Shown one piece after another: positions 1 to 13,000 of a stretch of DNA of 64,000 nucleotides (positions are counted from its first letter, which is position 1; every line of letters begins with the position of its first letter). The stretch spans positions 2,914,001-2,978,000 of the forward strand of contig WWBZ02000073.1 of the NCBI GenBank assembly GCA_011503125.2. Reading direction: 5' to 3'. Source of the stretch: Botryosphaeria dothidea. Its lineage: Eukaryota > Ascomycota > Dothideomycetes > Botryosphaeriales > Botryosphaeriaceae. The notes under the pieces are model-generated. The model searched no databases and was not told the origin of the DNA. It was given only the letters and a program-made list of their open reading frames with translations. The translations under genes were made by a program, and so were the position numbers.

Positions 1-794
1 CCGATTACGCATGTTGCCTTCCCTTTCAATGTCGAAAGCGGGTCCCTGAGTTTGTGCCCAGATTCTTTTTTCTCGTATGGTGGAGCTGGGGGCTTCGGCA
101 ATCGGAACCCAGGGGAGGGGCCAGGAAAGCGTTTTGTAACATCGCATTCCTAATCTCTCGGAGTTCCGGCTGCCACCCCGAAGAAAAGGGTATAGGGCAT
201 GTCTGAACTGTTCGTGATGGAGTAATAGCCCGGAAAATAAAGCAATTAAAAAATGCTGCGAGGACAGACTGCAAGCAAACTTTGCTCCACAGAAACCCCC
301 CGTTATCATCATCCTACGATATGGCGCACTTACACTCGTTCAATTATAGTGTGTGGAAGAAAATCCTTAGCTGTAATGAACCACTGTATAAAAAGATTTG
401 TGCGAACGGCTTACTCACGGGTATCGGAGATCTTGACCCGCAAATTTGGTGGATCTGATCGGCAGCACTGCCCATTTGGCCCCCATACAGGTGTTCCACT
501 AGCTTAGTGAGGCTGAAGCCGCGAACAAGACAGGATTCAGATAGTTCAGGAGATGAAATTGTCCAAGCATTAACGAGTGTGATACTCATCCGAAAAAGAA
601 GTTACGGATCTTGTGTTGGATGATCCGTATCCAGGCCCTTAAATTCGGCTGACCCCAACTCGCCAAAGCATCCAACAAGAACCATCCTCCAGACCTTTGA
701 TCACCAAGTTCCATCCCTTTTCTCATATTCAATTCTCTCATCATACAAATTCTCTGCTTTTTGAGTCAAGACTCCACACACGAGAAACCCGACC
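1..794. other. Intergenic region and presumed promoter of the split membrane-protein gene
   Basis: No gene recognised. GC content is ordinary and RIP-type mutation is absent, so this is unique host DNA. The last ~100 bases before the ATG at 795 are pyrimidine-rich with several TCTC/TTCTC tracts, as in fungal 5' leaders. On the minus strand an open frame of about 57 codons (589 down to ~419) runs into a GTGAGTAAG donor-like sequence, so a minus-strand exon leaving the window is possible, but I recognise no family in it. Confidence 0.5.
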
Positions 795-850
795 ATGTGG
801 ACAGTTTCGGGTGGCTCTCCAAGCAACGACACCTTCGTCTCTTGGGAAGC

Positions 851-1008
851 TGTTGAATTGTGATTGTTCGCATTACTAGATGATGAGTGGCATGAGGAGG
901 AGGGTAGGTGACCCTGCAGCCTCTTATATAGTAGCTATCTAGCAAATTTTCGCTGTTGATCCTTGGTACAATAAGACCCTGTTTCTCCTAACAGTTCATA
1001 GTCCAACA
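851..1008 (-). repeat. 3' LTR of Copia A
   Basis: 158-bp terminal repeat bounded by TG...CA in inverted form. It matches 23011-23168 except for about three G/A transitions, and also matches the LTRs of Copia B and Copia C. It contains TATATAGTAGC (reverse complement GCTACTATATA), a likely TATA element for the LTR promoter. The host gene is interrupted immediately to its left after GAAGC. Confidence 0.93.
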
Positions 1009-2776
1009 CACCCCTTTCGTGCCTTGCCTAATAGGGAAGTGTACGATAAAGAATCAAGAAATGACAACGTATGAAGCAGCAAGGAGAAGAGGCAAATTAA
1101 CAAGGCGTGCTAGTCCTCAAACAGTACTAAGCCAACGCTCTTAACAAACTGGTTATGCTTTTGCCTAGGTAACGCTTTAGTAAGGCCGTCTGCGATTATG
1201 ACTGCTATAGGCGTCCAGCGTAAGTGAATATTTCCTGCTTGAGCCTCTTGACGTAGCCAGTGGTAATAAATATCAACATAACGAAGCCGGGTGTTAAGCT
1301 TTCCCACATTCTCCTATATTAAGCGCAAGGTTTACGTGTTATTACACTATACGTCAATCCGATAGCCCGGATCGAACTAAATACCACGGAAGAAACGTTT
1401 CTACTAGAAGCATTGCTTTACTACTTCTAATAGAGCTAGAAGCTTAGCTTCGGTAGTCGAGGTGGTAACTATTAGCTGTTTTATTACCTTCCAATCAACG
1501 GATGCGCCGTATAGCATAATTATTAAGCCTTAGTAGCTCCTTCGAGTATTATGGTCATTTCCGTACGTAGCGTTACTACTAATTATAAAGATATTCTTCT
1601 TATCCTCAATGGAGCCCTAATAGTATAAGGCAAGTTTCCGGGTTCCAGCTAAGTAACCGAGGAGCCTTTGTGCGAGTTCTAGATAGCGAGGAGAGGGATT
1701 GGTGAGATATGATGAGAGTGCTGAACACGCATAAGCAATGTCTATACGTGTGCTTATAGCAGCAAACTGAATTGAGCCGATCTTGCTCTAAAATGTGTAG
1801 ATATCTTATGGGCTTGCATGTGGTCCTTAATTTGCTTCGAGTACTTCATCTGATGGGAGAGGTATTGCTGGGAAATAGGTTTCCCTAACGTTATATCGAG
1901 CAACTAAGCCGGTGATATACGACTCTTGTAAGAGCCATAGTAGGCGTTGCTGCCGATCCCTAATAATACGTAGGGCAAGAAACCATTAAGCTTCTCCAAG
2001 TAGTCGTATTTTATATCGTTTAAAGAGATCTTCTTGAAATGCGTTGGCGTATTTCTTATATTACTTATAATAAGCTATAATAATATCGTCCATAAAGAAA
2101 AATACGAATAGGTAATCGTTAGTATAAAGGCACGGAGCGTCTGGTATAGGTTTTAGTCCAAGCTCCTTAAGTGACTAACAGAAGTACTTTTACCAAAGAA
2201 ATAGTAATTCCTTAAGACCGTATAGAGCTCTTAAAAGGAGGAGGATAAACCCGTGTTTTACCTTTATACCTTTAGGTAGCTTACAGAAGACCTTTTTATA
2301 AAGTAGAATATAAGGGAATGCGTTTACTATATTATACTAACGCATTTTAAGATCGAAAGCGCAGATAATTACGATTAAGGTTCGGAAAATCCGGGAGGCT
2401 AGGGTAGTAGCGTATATATCCGTTGCTAAGGTCTAAAGATCACCCCTTATATAAATACGTGCTTTAACTTTAGTAAGCTAGCCGTATTTATCGAACTTAT
2501 ACTTTAGAACCTAGGTAAGAGGAATAACCTCTTTACTAAGTGCTTACGCCTCTATAATTAGTATAATCTCCTACACCCCTTTACCCTAGACTTCCTCGAG
2601 TTTAGTATTAATTACTTTAAGTAGATACTCGCGTAGTAGATAACTAAAAATCTTCTTGTAGAAGCGAGGTTTAGGTGGTAGTTCGTCTCTATAGATTCTA
2701 GGGAGATCGTTCTATTACTTATTATCGTATACTTAGTTCTTTATATCTAATACGGCCGTAAAGGCACTAATAAACG
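1009..2776 (-). pseudogene. Copia A RNase H and C-terminal half of reverse transcriptase (RIP-degenerate)
   Basis: On the minus strand 1307-1110 encodes 65 intact codons with the copia RNase H end (GKLNTRLRYVDIYYHWLRQE, then ADGLTKALPR), almost identical to the same part of Copia B at 22446-22648. Upstream of that the frame is full of TAG/TAA stops at former TGG and CAR codons. It still aligns by eye with Copia B 21010-22450, including the reverse-transcriptase active-site neighbourhood near 2085-2110. It ends at the CCTAG target site where Gypsy B entered. Confidence 0.8.
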
Positions 2777-2781
2777 CCTAG

Positions 2782-3031
2782 TGTTACGGTTTGAACCCTA
2801 AGGGTACCTTAGATGGATCCTGCGGCGAGACCTTGGGTTAAGAGGACCCTAAAGCTCAACGAAGCTTAACAAGAAAACCCTGCAACTCGCTACCAGTAAA
2901 AGGGACTCTAGAGAGATATATAAGCAGCGCTATCTTGCTTAAACCTTTCTTCCTTTTCTCTTTAGCTTAGTCTTCTTATAGATAGTAATGCCACTATATT
3001 TCCGCGAGTACACCGGATGTAAGCTATTATA
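2782..3031 (+). repeat. 5' LTR of Gypsy B
   Basis: 250 bp, starting TGTTACGG after CCTAG. It carries AGAGATATATAAGCAGCGC, a TATA-like LTR promoter. It pairs with 8338-8587; the differences seen are nearly all C/T or G/A transitions. Confidence 0.9.
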
Positions 3032-6000
3032 TTAGACTAAGCTTATCCCCTTTCCTCTATACGCTATAGCTCCCACGTAAGTACTACATCCTTATTCCCC
3101 TTTCCTCCGTGCGCTAAAGCTCTTACGTAAGCACGGCTTCTCTTTATCTAAGTTACCTAAGTTACCTAAGGAATAGGATAGTAGCTAGGCTCGTTGCTAG
3201 TTAACTATACCTAGGAAATCGTTTAAGAAGGTGTCCGTATAGGCACTTAAGAAGGTTCCCGAAGGAAGCCCTTTAATAAAACGATAGCGTAGCGTTTAAG
3301 AAGGCACGAAGAAGTCCCTAAAAGAAGATCTAAAAGGGAGATCTTAGAGAGGGCACCTAAGAAGACACCTAAGAAGACGCTTAAGAAGACACCTAAAGAC
3401 GCGTCCTAGAATAGACGACTAACTAATAGATGAACCGTAAGAGGCCCCGTAGCGCGAACAAGAGGACCCACCGCAATAGGCGAACCAACTATTTATAATA
3501 GTTACTTAGCTACAGGCACGAATAGATAGCTAGGCTACTATACTAATAACAAGGCAGCCTAGCGTAGGAATAGCTACGTCCACCCCGACGGCTTAAGTAT
3601 AAACCCTACTAACCGCAATTGCTAAAGCGGTTACTTAAGCGCTTACGGCAAGTCAAAGGCTAAGAAAAATTCTACCCGAGCTAGCAGAATTTAAAGGAGA
3701 ACGAAAGGAGCTAGAAGCCTGGATTGATCAAGCAAATTAGAAACTTCGAATCGATTACGCAAGCTACCTAGAAACGATATAAGTAGCGTTGCTATTTAAC
3801 CAGCTACGAGGAACCGCGCTTACCTACTTATAACTATAGTAGAGATCCTTAAGCTAGACGGCTACAACCTAGGACCTATTCGAATAGCTAAGGGCCGTAT
3901 TTGGCGACCCATATCGCGAGGAAAAAGCACGTCGCGAGCTCTAAGCCCTACATTAAAAAGGTGGCCCCTTTAGAGAACACTTTGTAAAGTTCCGCCACCT
4001 AATGCTTAAATCTGGCAAAAGTACTATATAGGACGATAAGTAAAAGAAAGACTCTCTTTGGGACTTAATTAGCTAGGAACTAAAAGACCGACTAGTTAGC
4101 AAGAGCTTAGAAGATCTTACGTTCTACGAATTTGCTAACTTACTGGCTAGAACTAGTAACGATATAGAGGCTGTTAATAAGGCTAAGAAGTTAGTTATAC
4201 GAAGTAGGTATCAAGGAAGGAGAAGCCCAAGTCCTCAAACCGATGAGAGATCTACTCGATTAATAACGACTACTAGACCTACTACGTATTTAAAGCCTCT
4301 TTAAAACGACTAAATAGACTAGGAACTAACAGGCCTAGCCAAAGCCGCACTAACCCGGAGAGCTAAATAGGTAACTTAAGATAAGATTAACCGACGTCGT
4401 TAGAATAGGCTTTGCACGCGTTATAGTGCTTTAGGACACTAGAAGCATGTATATCCTTATACGCCTGCCCGTCGCCCAGCTTAAGCTGCTAGTATTAGAT
4501 AGTCGGAGTAGGAAGTTCCTCCGTAATTAGAGGAGGACACTAAAGTATTAGAGGTTAATAAGAATTCGGAAAAAGAGTAGCTCCTAATAAAATTCGCCGT
4601 TAGGAGCGAAAGGAGTAAAGTAAGCTTTAAGTAGATTGGAAGCAATTCGAGAATAAGTATATAGAAAAACCACCTTTCTTAGTTTTAGTACTTATTAATA
4701 AGGAGATCTCTACTTAAACCCTTATTGATTCTAGGTGCTTATCCTATAGCTTTATCGATGCTCGATTCGCTCGAAGACATAAACTCTAGCGTATCCCTAT
4801 CCGACTAAGATAAATCTAGTTAGTTAATGCTATTACCGACTCCTAGATTACCGAAGTAGCAATTACCGAGATCGATATCGGCGGACACCAAACGAAAAGA
4901 GCTTACTTCTATATAGCTCTAAGGATTAAAGGCTATAAAGTTATTCTTAGCTTACTATAGTTAGTAAAAGAGAGAGTAGAACTAGATATAGAAAAATAAA
5001 TCCTTAGATTTAAGGACTCTAGCCTAGTAGTACAAAGCTAGAGAGAGAGAAAAGAACTCGACTATAGAAGGGTCGGAGCCGCTAGGTTCCGCCTTCTTAC
5101 GAGGAAGAAACGACTCGGTTACTAGGTTTTCTTAGCAAGTCTAGCTAATATTAATAAAGCACTTACTAAGAAGAAGCATACGGACCTAAGGACGAAACTA
5201 CTAGCCTAATTAGATAAACGGTTTCTCGATACCTTCGATAGAAGTAAGGCCGACAAGTTACCTCCACACCGACCTAGAATCGATTATTAAATTAAGCTTA
5301 AGAAAGATGAGAATGGGAGGATACTAGTGGCCCCATGGGGACCCTTATACAACATATCTAGAGACGAACTACTAGTACTCCGGAAAACGCTTATAGAGCT
5401 ACTCGATAAAGGCTTTATCCGTGTAAGCAATTCTCTAGCCGCAGCGCTAGTCCTCTTTGTAAAGAAACTAGGTAGAGGCTTACGATTCTATTATAACTAC
5501 CGAGCCCTTAATCAACTTACACGGAAGAATCGATATCTACTACCTCTTATCTAGGAGACCCTTAACCGGATTAGTAAGGCAAGATAGTTTACGAAACTCG
5601 ATGTAATCGCAGCATTTAATAAGATTCGGGTTAAACTAGGAGATGAATAGCTTACAGCCTTTCGAACCCGCTTTAGACTATTTAAGTAGCTTATTACTCC
5701 CTTTAGACTAGCTAATGCACCAAGCACCTTTCAACGATATATTAACTAGACCCTATAGGACTTCCTAGACGACTTCGTATCGGCTTATATCGATAATATG
5801 CTTATTTTTACCGAGGGATCCCGTACCTAACACCGAGAGCACGTAACTAAGGTTCTCGAAAAGCTATAAGCAGCGGGACTATAGCTTAATATCGATAAGT
5901 GCGAATTCGAGGTTTAGTTAACAAAGTATCTTGGATTTATTATCGAAGCTGGGAAAGGTATCCGCATGGACCCAGCTAAGGTAAAAGCTATTTAGGAATA

Positions 6001-8337
6001 GGAAACACCAACTACAGTTAAAGGAGTACTTAGATTTCTTAGCTTTGCGAACTTCTACCGGCGCTTTATTAATAAATACTCGAAGACTACGGCTCCGTTA
6101 CATATACTTATAAAGAAAGACGTTCCGTTCTATTAGATAGAAGGAGCAGAAAGAGCGTTTCGAAAGCTAAAGAAGGCCTTTATCACGGCACTAATCCTTG
6201 CCCAATTTAACCCGGACCGAAAGACAATTCTCGAGACTGACTCCTTAGGATACTGTACAGGAGGAATTTTATCCTAATACGATGACAATGGAGTGCTCCG
6301 GCTAGTTGCCTACTTCTTAAAGAAGAACTCGCTAGCAGAGTACAACTACGAGATCTACGATAAGGAGCTCCTTGCGATTATTAAGTGTCTTTAGCAGTGG
6401 GATGCAGAGCTACGAAGCGTAAAAGAATTCAAGATTGTTACGGACTATAAGAATCTCGAATACTTTATAATAGTCCGACGGCTCTCTAAGAGGCAAATAA
6501 GATAGTAGCTAATTCTAAGCCGATTTAACTTTACTATTACTTACCGTCTAGGCAAGCTTAGAGCTCAGCCTAACGCACTTACACGAAGAGACTAAGACTT
6601 ACTAGTATCTTAAGATAATAAGAGGCTTTAATATCGTGTCGCACGACTCTTAAGCCCAGATAAGGTTCAAGCTAACTATTGGAGAGTTTTGGCAACACTA
6701 GTGCAAACAAGACGACAAGCTATAACCGAATAAGGAGTAGACGAATAAGTAGATGAACTAGCAGATAAACTAGTAGACGAACTATTAGATAGATCTATAG
6801 ACGAACTAGTATACGAACAAGGAGCAACGTTAATCGAAGACTATTTACGGTAGCTCTAGTAAGAGGTAAAAGCAGCGGATCCGGACTATAGACGTCTTAT
6901 AATAGTAGTAAGAGAGGGTAGAAGAACGCTACCAAACGATTTAGAAGAACTAGTTAAGCTCTTAATTGCTAATTACTCCTTAAATAATTAAGGAGAGTTA
7001 CTATTCCGTAGCAGACGTTAGGTACTAAACTACGAGCCTTTAAGAACCAAGCTAATCTAGACACTCCACGATTTAACAATAGTAGTTCATCCTAGACGTA
7101 CTAGAACAATAGCCCTTATCGCAAGACAGTTCTTCTAGCCGAACTTCGTATCTAATATACGTAGATTCGTACGTAACTATAACGTCTACGGAAGGACTAG
7201 AGTCTAGAGAGACCGTAAATAAGGACTACTACGGCCGTTACTAGTACCAAACCGTTAGTAGAGAGAGATCTTAGTCGACTTTATTAGACCGCTACCTAAG
7301 AGCCAAGGATGTCGGATGCTTATAGTTATTACTAATCGATTAGGTAAAGGAGTCATCCTTAAGGCCTATAAGAATATTAAAGTAGAAATAGTTGCTAGGA
7401 TATTTATTCGCTACTTCTACCGCTACTATAGAGTCCCAACCGCTATTATCTCTAACCGGGGAAGCTAATTTATTAGCTAGCTATAGAAGAGGGTTTGCCA
7501 ATTACTTAGGATCGAAAGACGAATCTTAATAGCCTACTATCTAGAAACAGATAGATTAACGAAGCGTACGAACACCGAGATAGAAAGGAAGCTCTACCGG
7601 ATAGTTAACTACGCGCAAGATAACTAGGTTAACTAGTTACTAGCAATAGAGCTTACTATAAATAGCTAAGAATCCTTATCGATAGATATTAGCCCCTTCT
7701 TCCTCTCTTATAGATACTACCTCGAGCCACTATAGTTATTCGAGAATCCTTAACTAGTCCCGAACCCTATATTACTAATATAAAAAGGAGAAGTAATCGT
7801 GGTAAAGATTAAAGAGATAACCGAATAGGCAGAAGCATTAATAGCGAACGTATAATAGGATTAGGAGACCTAAGCAAATCGATATAGGGACCTATTACCA
7901 GCGTATAAAGTAGGGGATAAAGTCTGGCTAAATCTTAAGAATATACGAACGGACCGCCTAAGCCGGAAGCTTAATAATCGAGTAGTAAAGTTTATAGTTA
8001 TCGAGGTTATTAGCCCTTATAGCTATAAACTAGACGTACTAACTAGGATATATAACGTCTTTAACGTCGATCTCTTACGCCCAGCTAGAATAGATCCTTT
8101 ACTAAGCCAAGAATAGGACGATTATTAACTACTAGCTATACTCGTTAATAGAGAAGAAGAATAGAGGGTTAAAGCTATCTTAGGTGAAAAACTAGGAAGA
8201 CGGCCAGGCTAGCGGAAACGGTAGAAACTCTATTAAGTTAAGTAGAGAGGATACGCGCGGCCAACTTGGGAACCAGTAAGCGCTTTAGAAGATACTAAAG
8301 CCCTAGAGACCTACCTTTAAAGCCGGGAGGGGGGTAA
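3032..8337 (+). pseudogene. Gypsy B gag-pol (RIP-degenerate) ending in a chromodomain
   Basis: Translating through stops gives: a gag capsid-like stretch near 3660-4250; a damaged zinc knuckle near 4410-4450; a protease remnant near 4720-4760 (LIDSR in place of LIDSG); an RT with the longest open piece at 5327-5554 ([18 protein letters not shown], later [12 protein letters not shown]) and a YIDN active site near 5790-5805; RNase H near 6230-6480 ([19 protein letters not shown]); an integrase core near 7270-7480; and a chromodomain near 8240-8320 (RGYARPTWEPVSALED). Chromodomains of this kind are known to direct chromoviral integrases to heterochromatin. Stops occupy former Trp and Gln codons throughout. 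Confidence 0.82.
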
Positions 8338-8587
8338 TATTACGGTTTAAACCCTAAGGGTACCTTAGATGGATTCTACGGCGAGACCTTAGGTTAAGAG
8401 GACCCTAAAGCTCAACGAAGCTTAATAAGAAAACCCTACAACTCGCTACCAGTAAAAGGGACTCTAGAGAGATATATAAGCAGCGCTATCTTGCTTAAAC
8501 CTTTCTTTCTTTTCTCTTTAGCTTAGTCTTCTCGTAGATAGTAATGCTACTACATTTCCGCGAGTGCACCGGATGCAAGCCATCACA
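8338..8587 (+). repeat. 3' LTR of Gypsy B
   Basis: 250-bp partner of 2782-3031. It begins TATTACGG (G to A in the terminal TG) after the purine tract and ends CATCACA directly before the second CCTAG. Confidence 0.9.
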
Positions 8588-8592
8588 CCTAG

Positions 8593-9719
8593 TGGCTAAA
8601 TATATTATTCGTAATTAATACCGCGTACGCTTACCTACGAGAACCTTACTCTTAGCGTACGTTTCGCGTACGTTTCCCCTCGATAATAAGGTTTAGGTTA
8701 ATATTAGCCGTAATATCTCGAGCCTTAGGTGCACGGTTTCCTTATAAAGTACTAGGATTAGGCTTATTTTCGTATTAGACTAGTAATAGAGGTCTAAGAT
8801 AGTGTAATTAATCGTCTAATAACGGTTCCTACTTACCCCTTAAGCCTAGAGAGGCTAGTTATAGTAAGCTGCCCTCTATTAGCGTGGGTAATAATAGTTA
8901 AGTACTTTAATACTCGTATAGCTTATTTAAGGCTTTAACTCGGTTAGAACGTTAGTTATTACTTTTATCGGATAAGACCTCTAATTCCTTATTAGTCTAG
9001 ATAACGTCTTCCTCGTTTAATCTTATACGAGGAATAATCGAGATAGCTTAGGGTTCTCCTTACTAAGCTACTCGAAACTATTCTATATCTTCCTATAATA
9101 ACTTGCTAGATTCGTTAAACGTAGCGTCTCGTACGCGTACGATCCGGTTACTCGGTAGATACTAGATACGGTAAATATTAGTAGAGTCGTAACTAATAAG
9201 GTAACCGATAAGAATACGTTTCTCTAATTTATAGCTACGTAGAATCGTCTTTAGTAGTAAGTAGGCTTTATAGCTATATATACGTAAGTACGTAATATTC
9301 GGCTGCTTGCTATAGACCATCTTAAATAGAGTTTTCTACTAATAACGCTTTATTAGAGTCCGATTATAAAGGTAAGTAGCTGCCTTTACGATCTCTAGCT
9401 AAAGTCCCTCTAATAGGTTAGTACTAACTCGAAGTGCACGAGCTTTTAGAATAATCGTATATCTAGATCTTTCTAATAATCCGTTTTATTACGGCGTATA
9501 GGGAGCTAATACCTTATAAGTAATTCCCTAATACCTAAATTGCTGCTTAAGCTCGTATAATAGCGAAGTCTCTCTATCTAATCGAAAAAATACGACTATT
9601 CTTTTAAATCTCGTCTTAATTATCTAGATAACGTTAAGAATAATCTTATTATACTAATCCTTAGATAAATACGTTTTAGAGAAAGTAAACTTTATTAATA
9701 TATACTTAATATATATAAG
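8593..9719 (-). pseudogene. Copia A reverse transcriptase N-terminus to integrase C-terminus (RIP-degenerate)
   Basis: Minus-strand continuation of Copia A between the two gypsy insertions. It aligns by eye with Copia B ~19855-20985 in reverse: linker before RT, then the end of the integrase core with its GLSER-type region near 9480-9510. No open frame of note remains. It ends at the CTATT target site used by Gypsy A. Confidence 0.75.
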
Positions 9720-9724
9720 CTATT

Positions 9725-10096
9725 TGTAATAAACGGATCTTAGAGGGCGGAGAGATAAGATAACGAAGCCGGTAAAGGTAGTAGAGGTAAAGTAATGCCG
9801 AAGTATAAGGGTGTAGTTTAAAGGGCGAGGGTATAAGGTGCGAAAGACGAGGGACGAGGGACGAGGGACGAGGGAGGCAAGCAAGGTCTAATTTAAGGCG
9901 TACTAAGTTATACGCGAGGAATACTTATTACTAGACTAAAGAACTAACTACAAAGTAGAGAGGCGAGCTTTATATATATAAAGAACGAACTAAAATACTA
10001 GCTTCCTAATTTATAAGTAGGTAAGTCTAGATCTAGATTTTAAATTAACGAAGGTAAACGAGAGGTAAGGGGTCTAAGCAAGCCACGTTTATAATA
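9725..10096 (-). repeat. 3' LTR of Gypsy A
   Basis: 372-bp LTR matching 15107-15478 with scattered transitions. It contains a short tandem array of the 7-mer GACGAGG (about four copies near 9847-9875) and a TTTATATATATAAAG palindrome near 9970 that probably holds the LTR TATA box. Confidence 0.9.
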
Positions 10097-13000
10097 GTAG
10101 GCTCTCCTCCCTAGGGGTAAGTTCCTACGAGCCTTTAGCTTAAGGGTCGAGGTTTCGAAGGGTAACGTTTATAGAACGTATTAAGGGCCTTAAGGTCTTT
10201 AATAAGGTCGTAAGGTTCCCAGGTTAGTATCGAGTAACTAGTCTATTTTACGAGGTATTTTAGTTGTCTCCGGGTTGCTTTAACGTCTAGAATCTCTTCT
10301 ACCCTATACTCTTCTTCGCCGTTAACGATAACGGGCGGGGGCGGAGGTTAGACTTAATTAGGTAAGGAGTTAGAGGCTACGGGTTCGAGTAAAGAGACGT
10401 GGAATACAGGGTGGACTTTTATCGTCCTTAGTAGTTCTAGGCGATAGGCATAGATCGAGATCTTCTCTAGGATGGGAAAGGGGCTAAGGCGTTTAAAGTT
10501 AAGTTTATCCGAAGGCCTTGTTGTCGAGATATGCCTTCTTAGGAGCCAAACAAGGTCACCAGGCTTAAAGACGGGTGGCGAAATACGGTCTTTATTAGCC
10601 TATTCTGCGTAGGCGTCTTATACGAATCGAATTTCTTGGCGAAGGTAGTTTTCGAGGTTTTCGAGGTTCTCTTAGAAGAGGCGTAGGGGTTCGAGGGGGG
10701 CTAAGATCGAGTCTTTTTATAGAATCTTATAACGAGGGTGGAAGCCGTAGTTTACGAAGAAAGGTGTAACCTTAGTCGTAGTCGAGATCGTATTATTATA
10801 AGCGAATTCAGCAAGGGAGAGAAAGTCGTTCTAATCGTCTTGTTAATACGAAACGTAGGCACGCAGGTATTATTTGAGAATAGCGTTAATACGCTCTATC
10901 TAGCCGTCGGTTTACGGGTGGAAAGCCGTACTAAAGTTAGTCTTAATAGATAGAGATCTACTAAGAGTTCTAGTAAATTTAGAGGTAAAAATCGAGCCGC
11001 GGTTAGATACGAAGTCGTCGGATAAGCTATATAGTCGAAAAACGTAGTCTCGATAAAGCTTAGCAAGCTCTATCGAATCGAGGGTTATTTAGCAAGGGAT
11101 AAAGTAAGCCATTTTAGTTAGTCGATCTACGACTACTAGTATAGCATCGAACGAGTTAAACGTTAGAAGTCCCGTAATTAAATTAAGAGAAACGGATTGC
11201 CAGCGGCGTTGTGGCACTTTAAGGGGTTTTAAATATCTATAGGGGGCATGTCGAGCGGGTTTAATTCTTTGGCAGGTCTTATAGTTTCGTATAAAACGAG
11301 CTACTGTCTGGCGTAGACCTAGCCACTAGAAATCACGAGTAACGAGTTTAAATATTACTACTTAGCCTAGGTGTCTAGCAGCCGGATACGAGTGTCGAGA
11401 GCTAATAATTCTTTAGCGGAGGCTTAGATCTTTAGGAATATAGATAAGTCTATTAACTAGTAATAGACTATCGTTATCCTTAGAATATACGCCTAAATCT
11501 ACCTTAGGATATCGAAGTACGTAGGTATCGAGTAAAGTAAGGATCTCTTATCTAAGAGTATCCTTATCGAGTACTAAGCGAATATCACTAGCTAGAGACG
11601 GTTCTAGCCTAGCGATTAAATATCGAGTAGAAATAAGGGTCGAAATTTCGAATTTTTTAGAGGTAAGGATCGTAGTAGGGGGTAGGCGCCCCTCTCGAGC
11701 AGGGAGGTCTCCTAACCGTCTTATTAACGCATCCGCGCGTTAATTCTTAGTTCCTGGGCGGTAGACGATCTTAAAGTCGAGTTCTGAGAGTTTAATTACC
11801 TAGCGTGCTTGCCGACGGTTTAGAATTTACTTAGAGGCAAAGCTAGTTAAATTCGAGTAATCTATAAGAACTAGGAGTGGCGAGGAGAGGTTAATAACGA
11901 GGGAACGGTATTCCTTTAGGGCTTCTATAATAGCTAAGAGTTCCTTATCTCTAATACTATAGTTCTACTCTACGGAGGTTATTTTCCGAGAGTAGTAGGC
12001 GATAGGATGTAGGATTCTTCTACCATCCTCGTAGGTTACCTATTAGAACAAAATTGCGGAGATAATAAAGTCGGATAAGTCGGTTTTAAGGATAGTTTCG
12101 AGTTAAGAGTTAAAGTGTCGGAGGATTAGGTAAGAGTAGAAGGCTTCCTTAAGATAAGTAAATGCCTTATCCTATTCTTTTCCCTAAGTAAAACGAATAT
12201 TCTTAGCTAGGAGCCTAAAGAGGGCTCTAGCTTTTCGAGAGTATTCTTTAATAAATCGTCGGTAAAAGTTTGTAAAGCTAAGGAACGATTGAAGATCTTT
12301 AACTAAGCGGGGAATCTTCTAGTCTTTTACGGCGGCTACCTTAGCTAGGTCTATAGAGATACCGTCTAGGAAGATAACGAAGCTAAGGAACGTAGTCGAA
12401 GTCGTATAGAAGTTATATTTTTCGCCTTTAACGTATAAGCCTGCTTTATAAAGCTTTTCGAGGACTAATCGGACGTGTTCGTAGTGCTCCTCCTTAGTTT
12501 CTAAGTAGATAAGGATATTATCTAGATAGACGACGTACTAGCGGTTAAGATATTTACGTAGCGTATCGTTAACGAATTATTGGTAGGTAGCAGGCGTATT
12601 CGTAAGGCTAAAGAGTATAATAAGGTATTCGTATAGGCTATAGCGAGTCCTAAAGGCGGTTAAGTATTCGGAGCCTTCCTTAATCCGGATAAGGTTATAA
12701 GCACCGCGAAGGTCGAGTCGAGTAAAAATACGAGAGCCCTAAAGTTAACGGAGAGTCTCGTTAACTAAGGGGAGTAGATAACGGTTCTTTTTCGTAATAC
12801 CATTTAGTTCGCGATAATCCACGCAAAAACGAAGGCCGCTACCTAGCTTCTTAATAAAGAGAATAGGGGACGTAGAGGATAAGGATAAGGGCCGAATAAA
12901 ACCTTTCTTAAGGTTTTTATTAAGATATTTACGTAGAGCCTTAAGCTCTAAATCGGATATTAAGTAGAGAGGACCGAATAGGGGTTTCTTACCCTCTTCT

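Larger units (their letters stand above)
2782..8587 (+). mobile_element. Gypsy B: chromodomain Ty3/gypsy retrotransposon inserted in Copia A
   Basis: Two 250-bp LTRs (2782-3031 and 8338-8587; TGTTACGG... to ...CATCACA, with G to A changes at some ends) enclose 5.3 kb. The target-site duplication is CCTAG (2777-2781 and 8588-8592), lying within the reverse-transcriptase gene of Copia A. A purine tract GGGAGGGGGG stands just before the right LTR. The internal order gag, protease, RT, RNase H, integrase, chromodomain is that of chromoviruses. The whole body is saturated with RIP-type stops, so the copy is dead. Confidence 0.92.
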
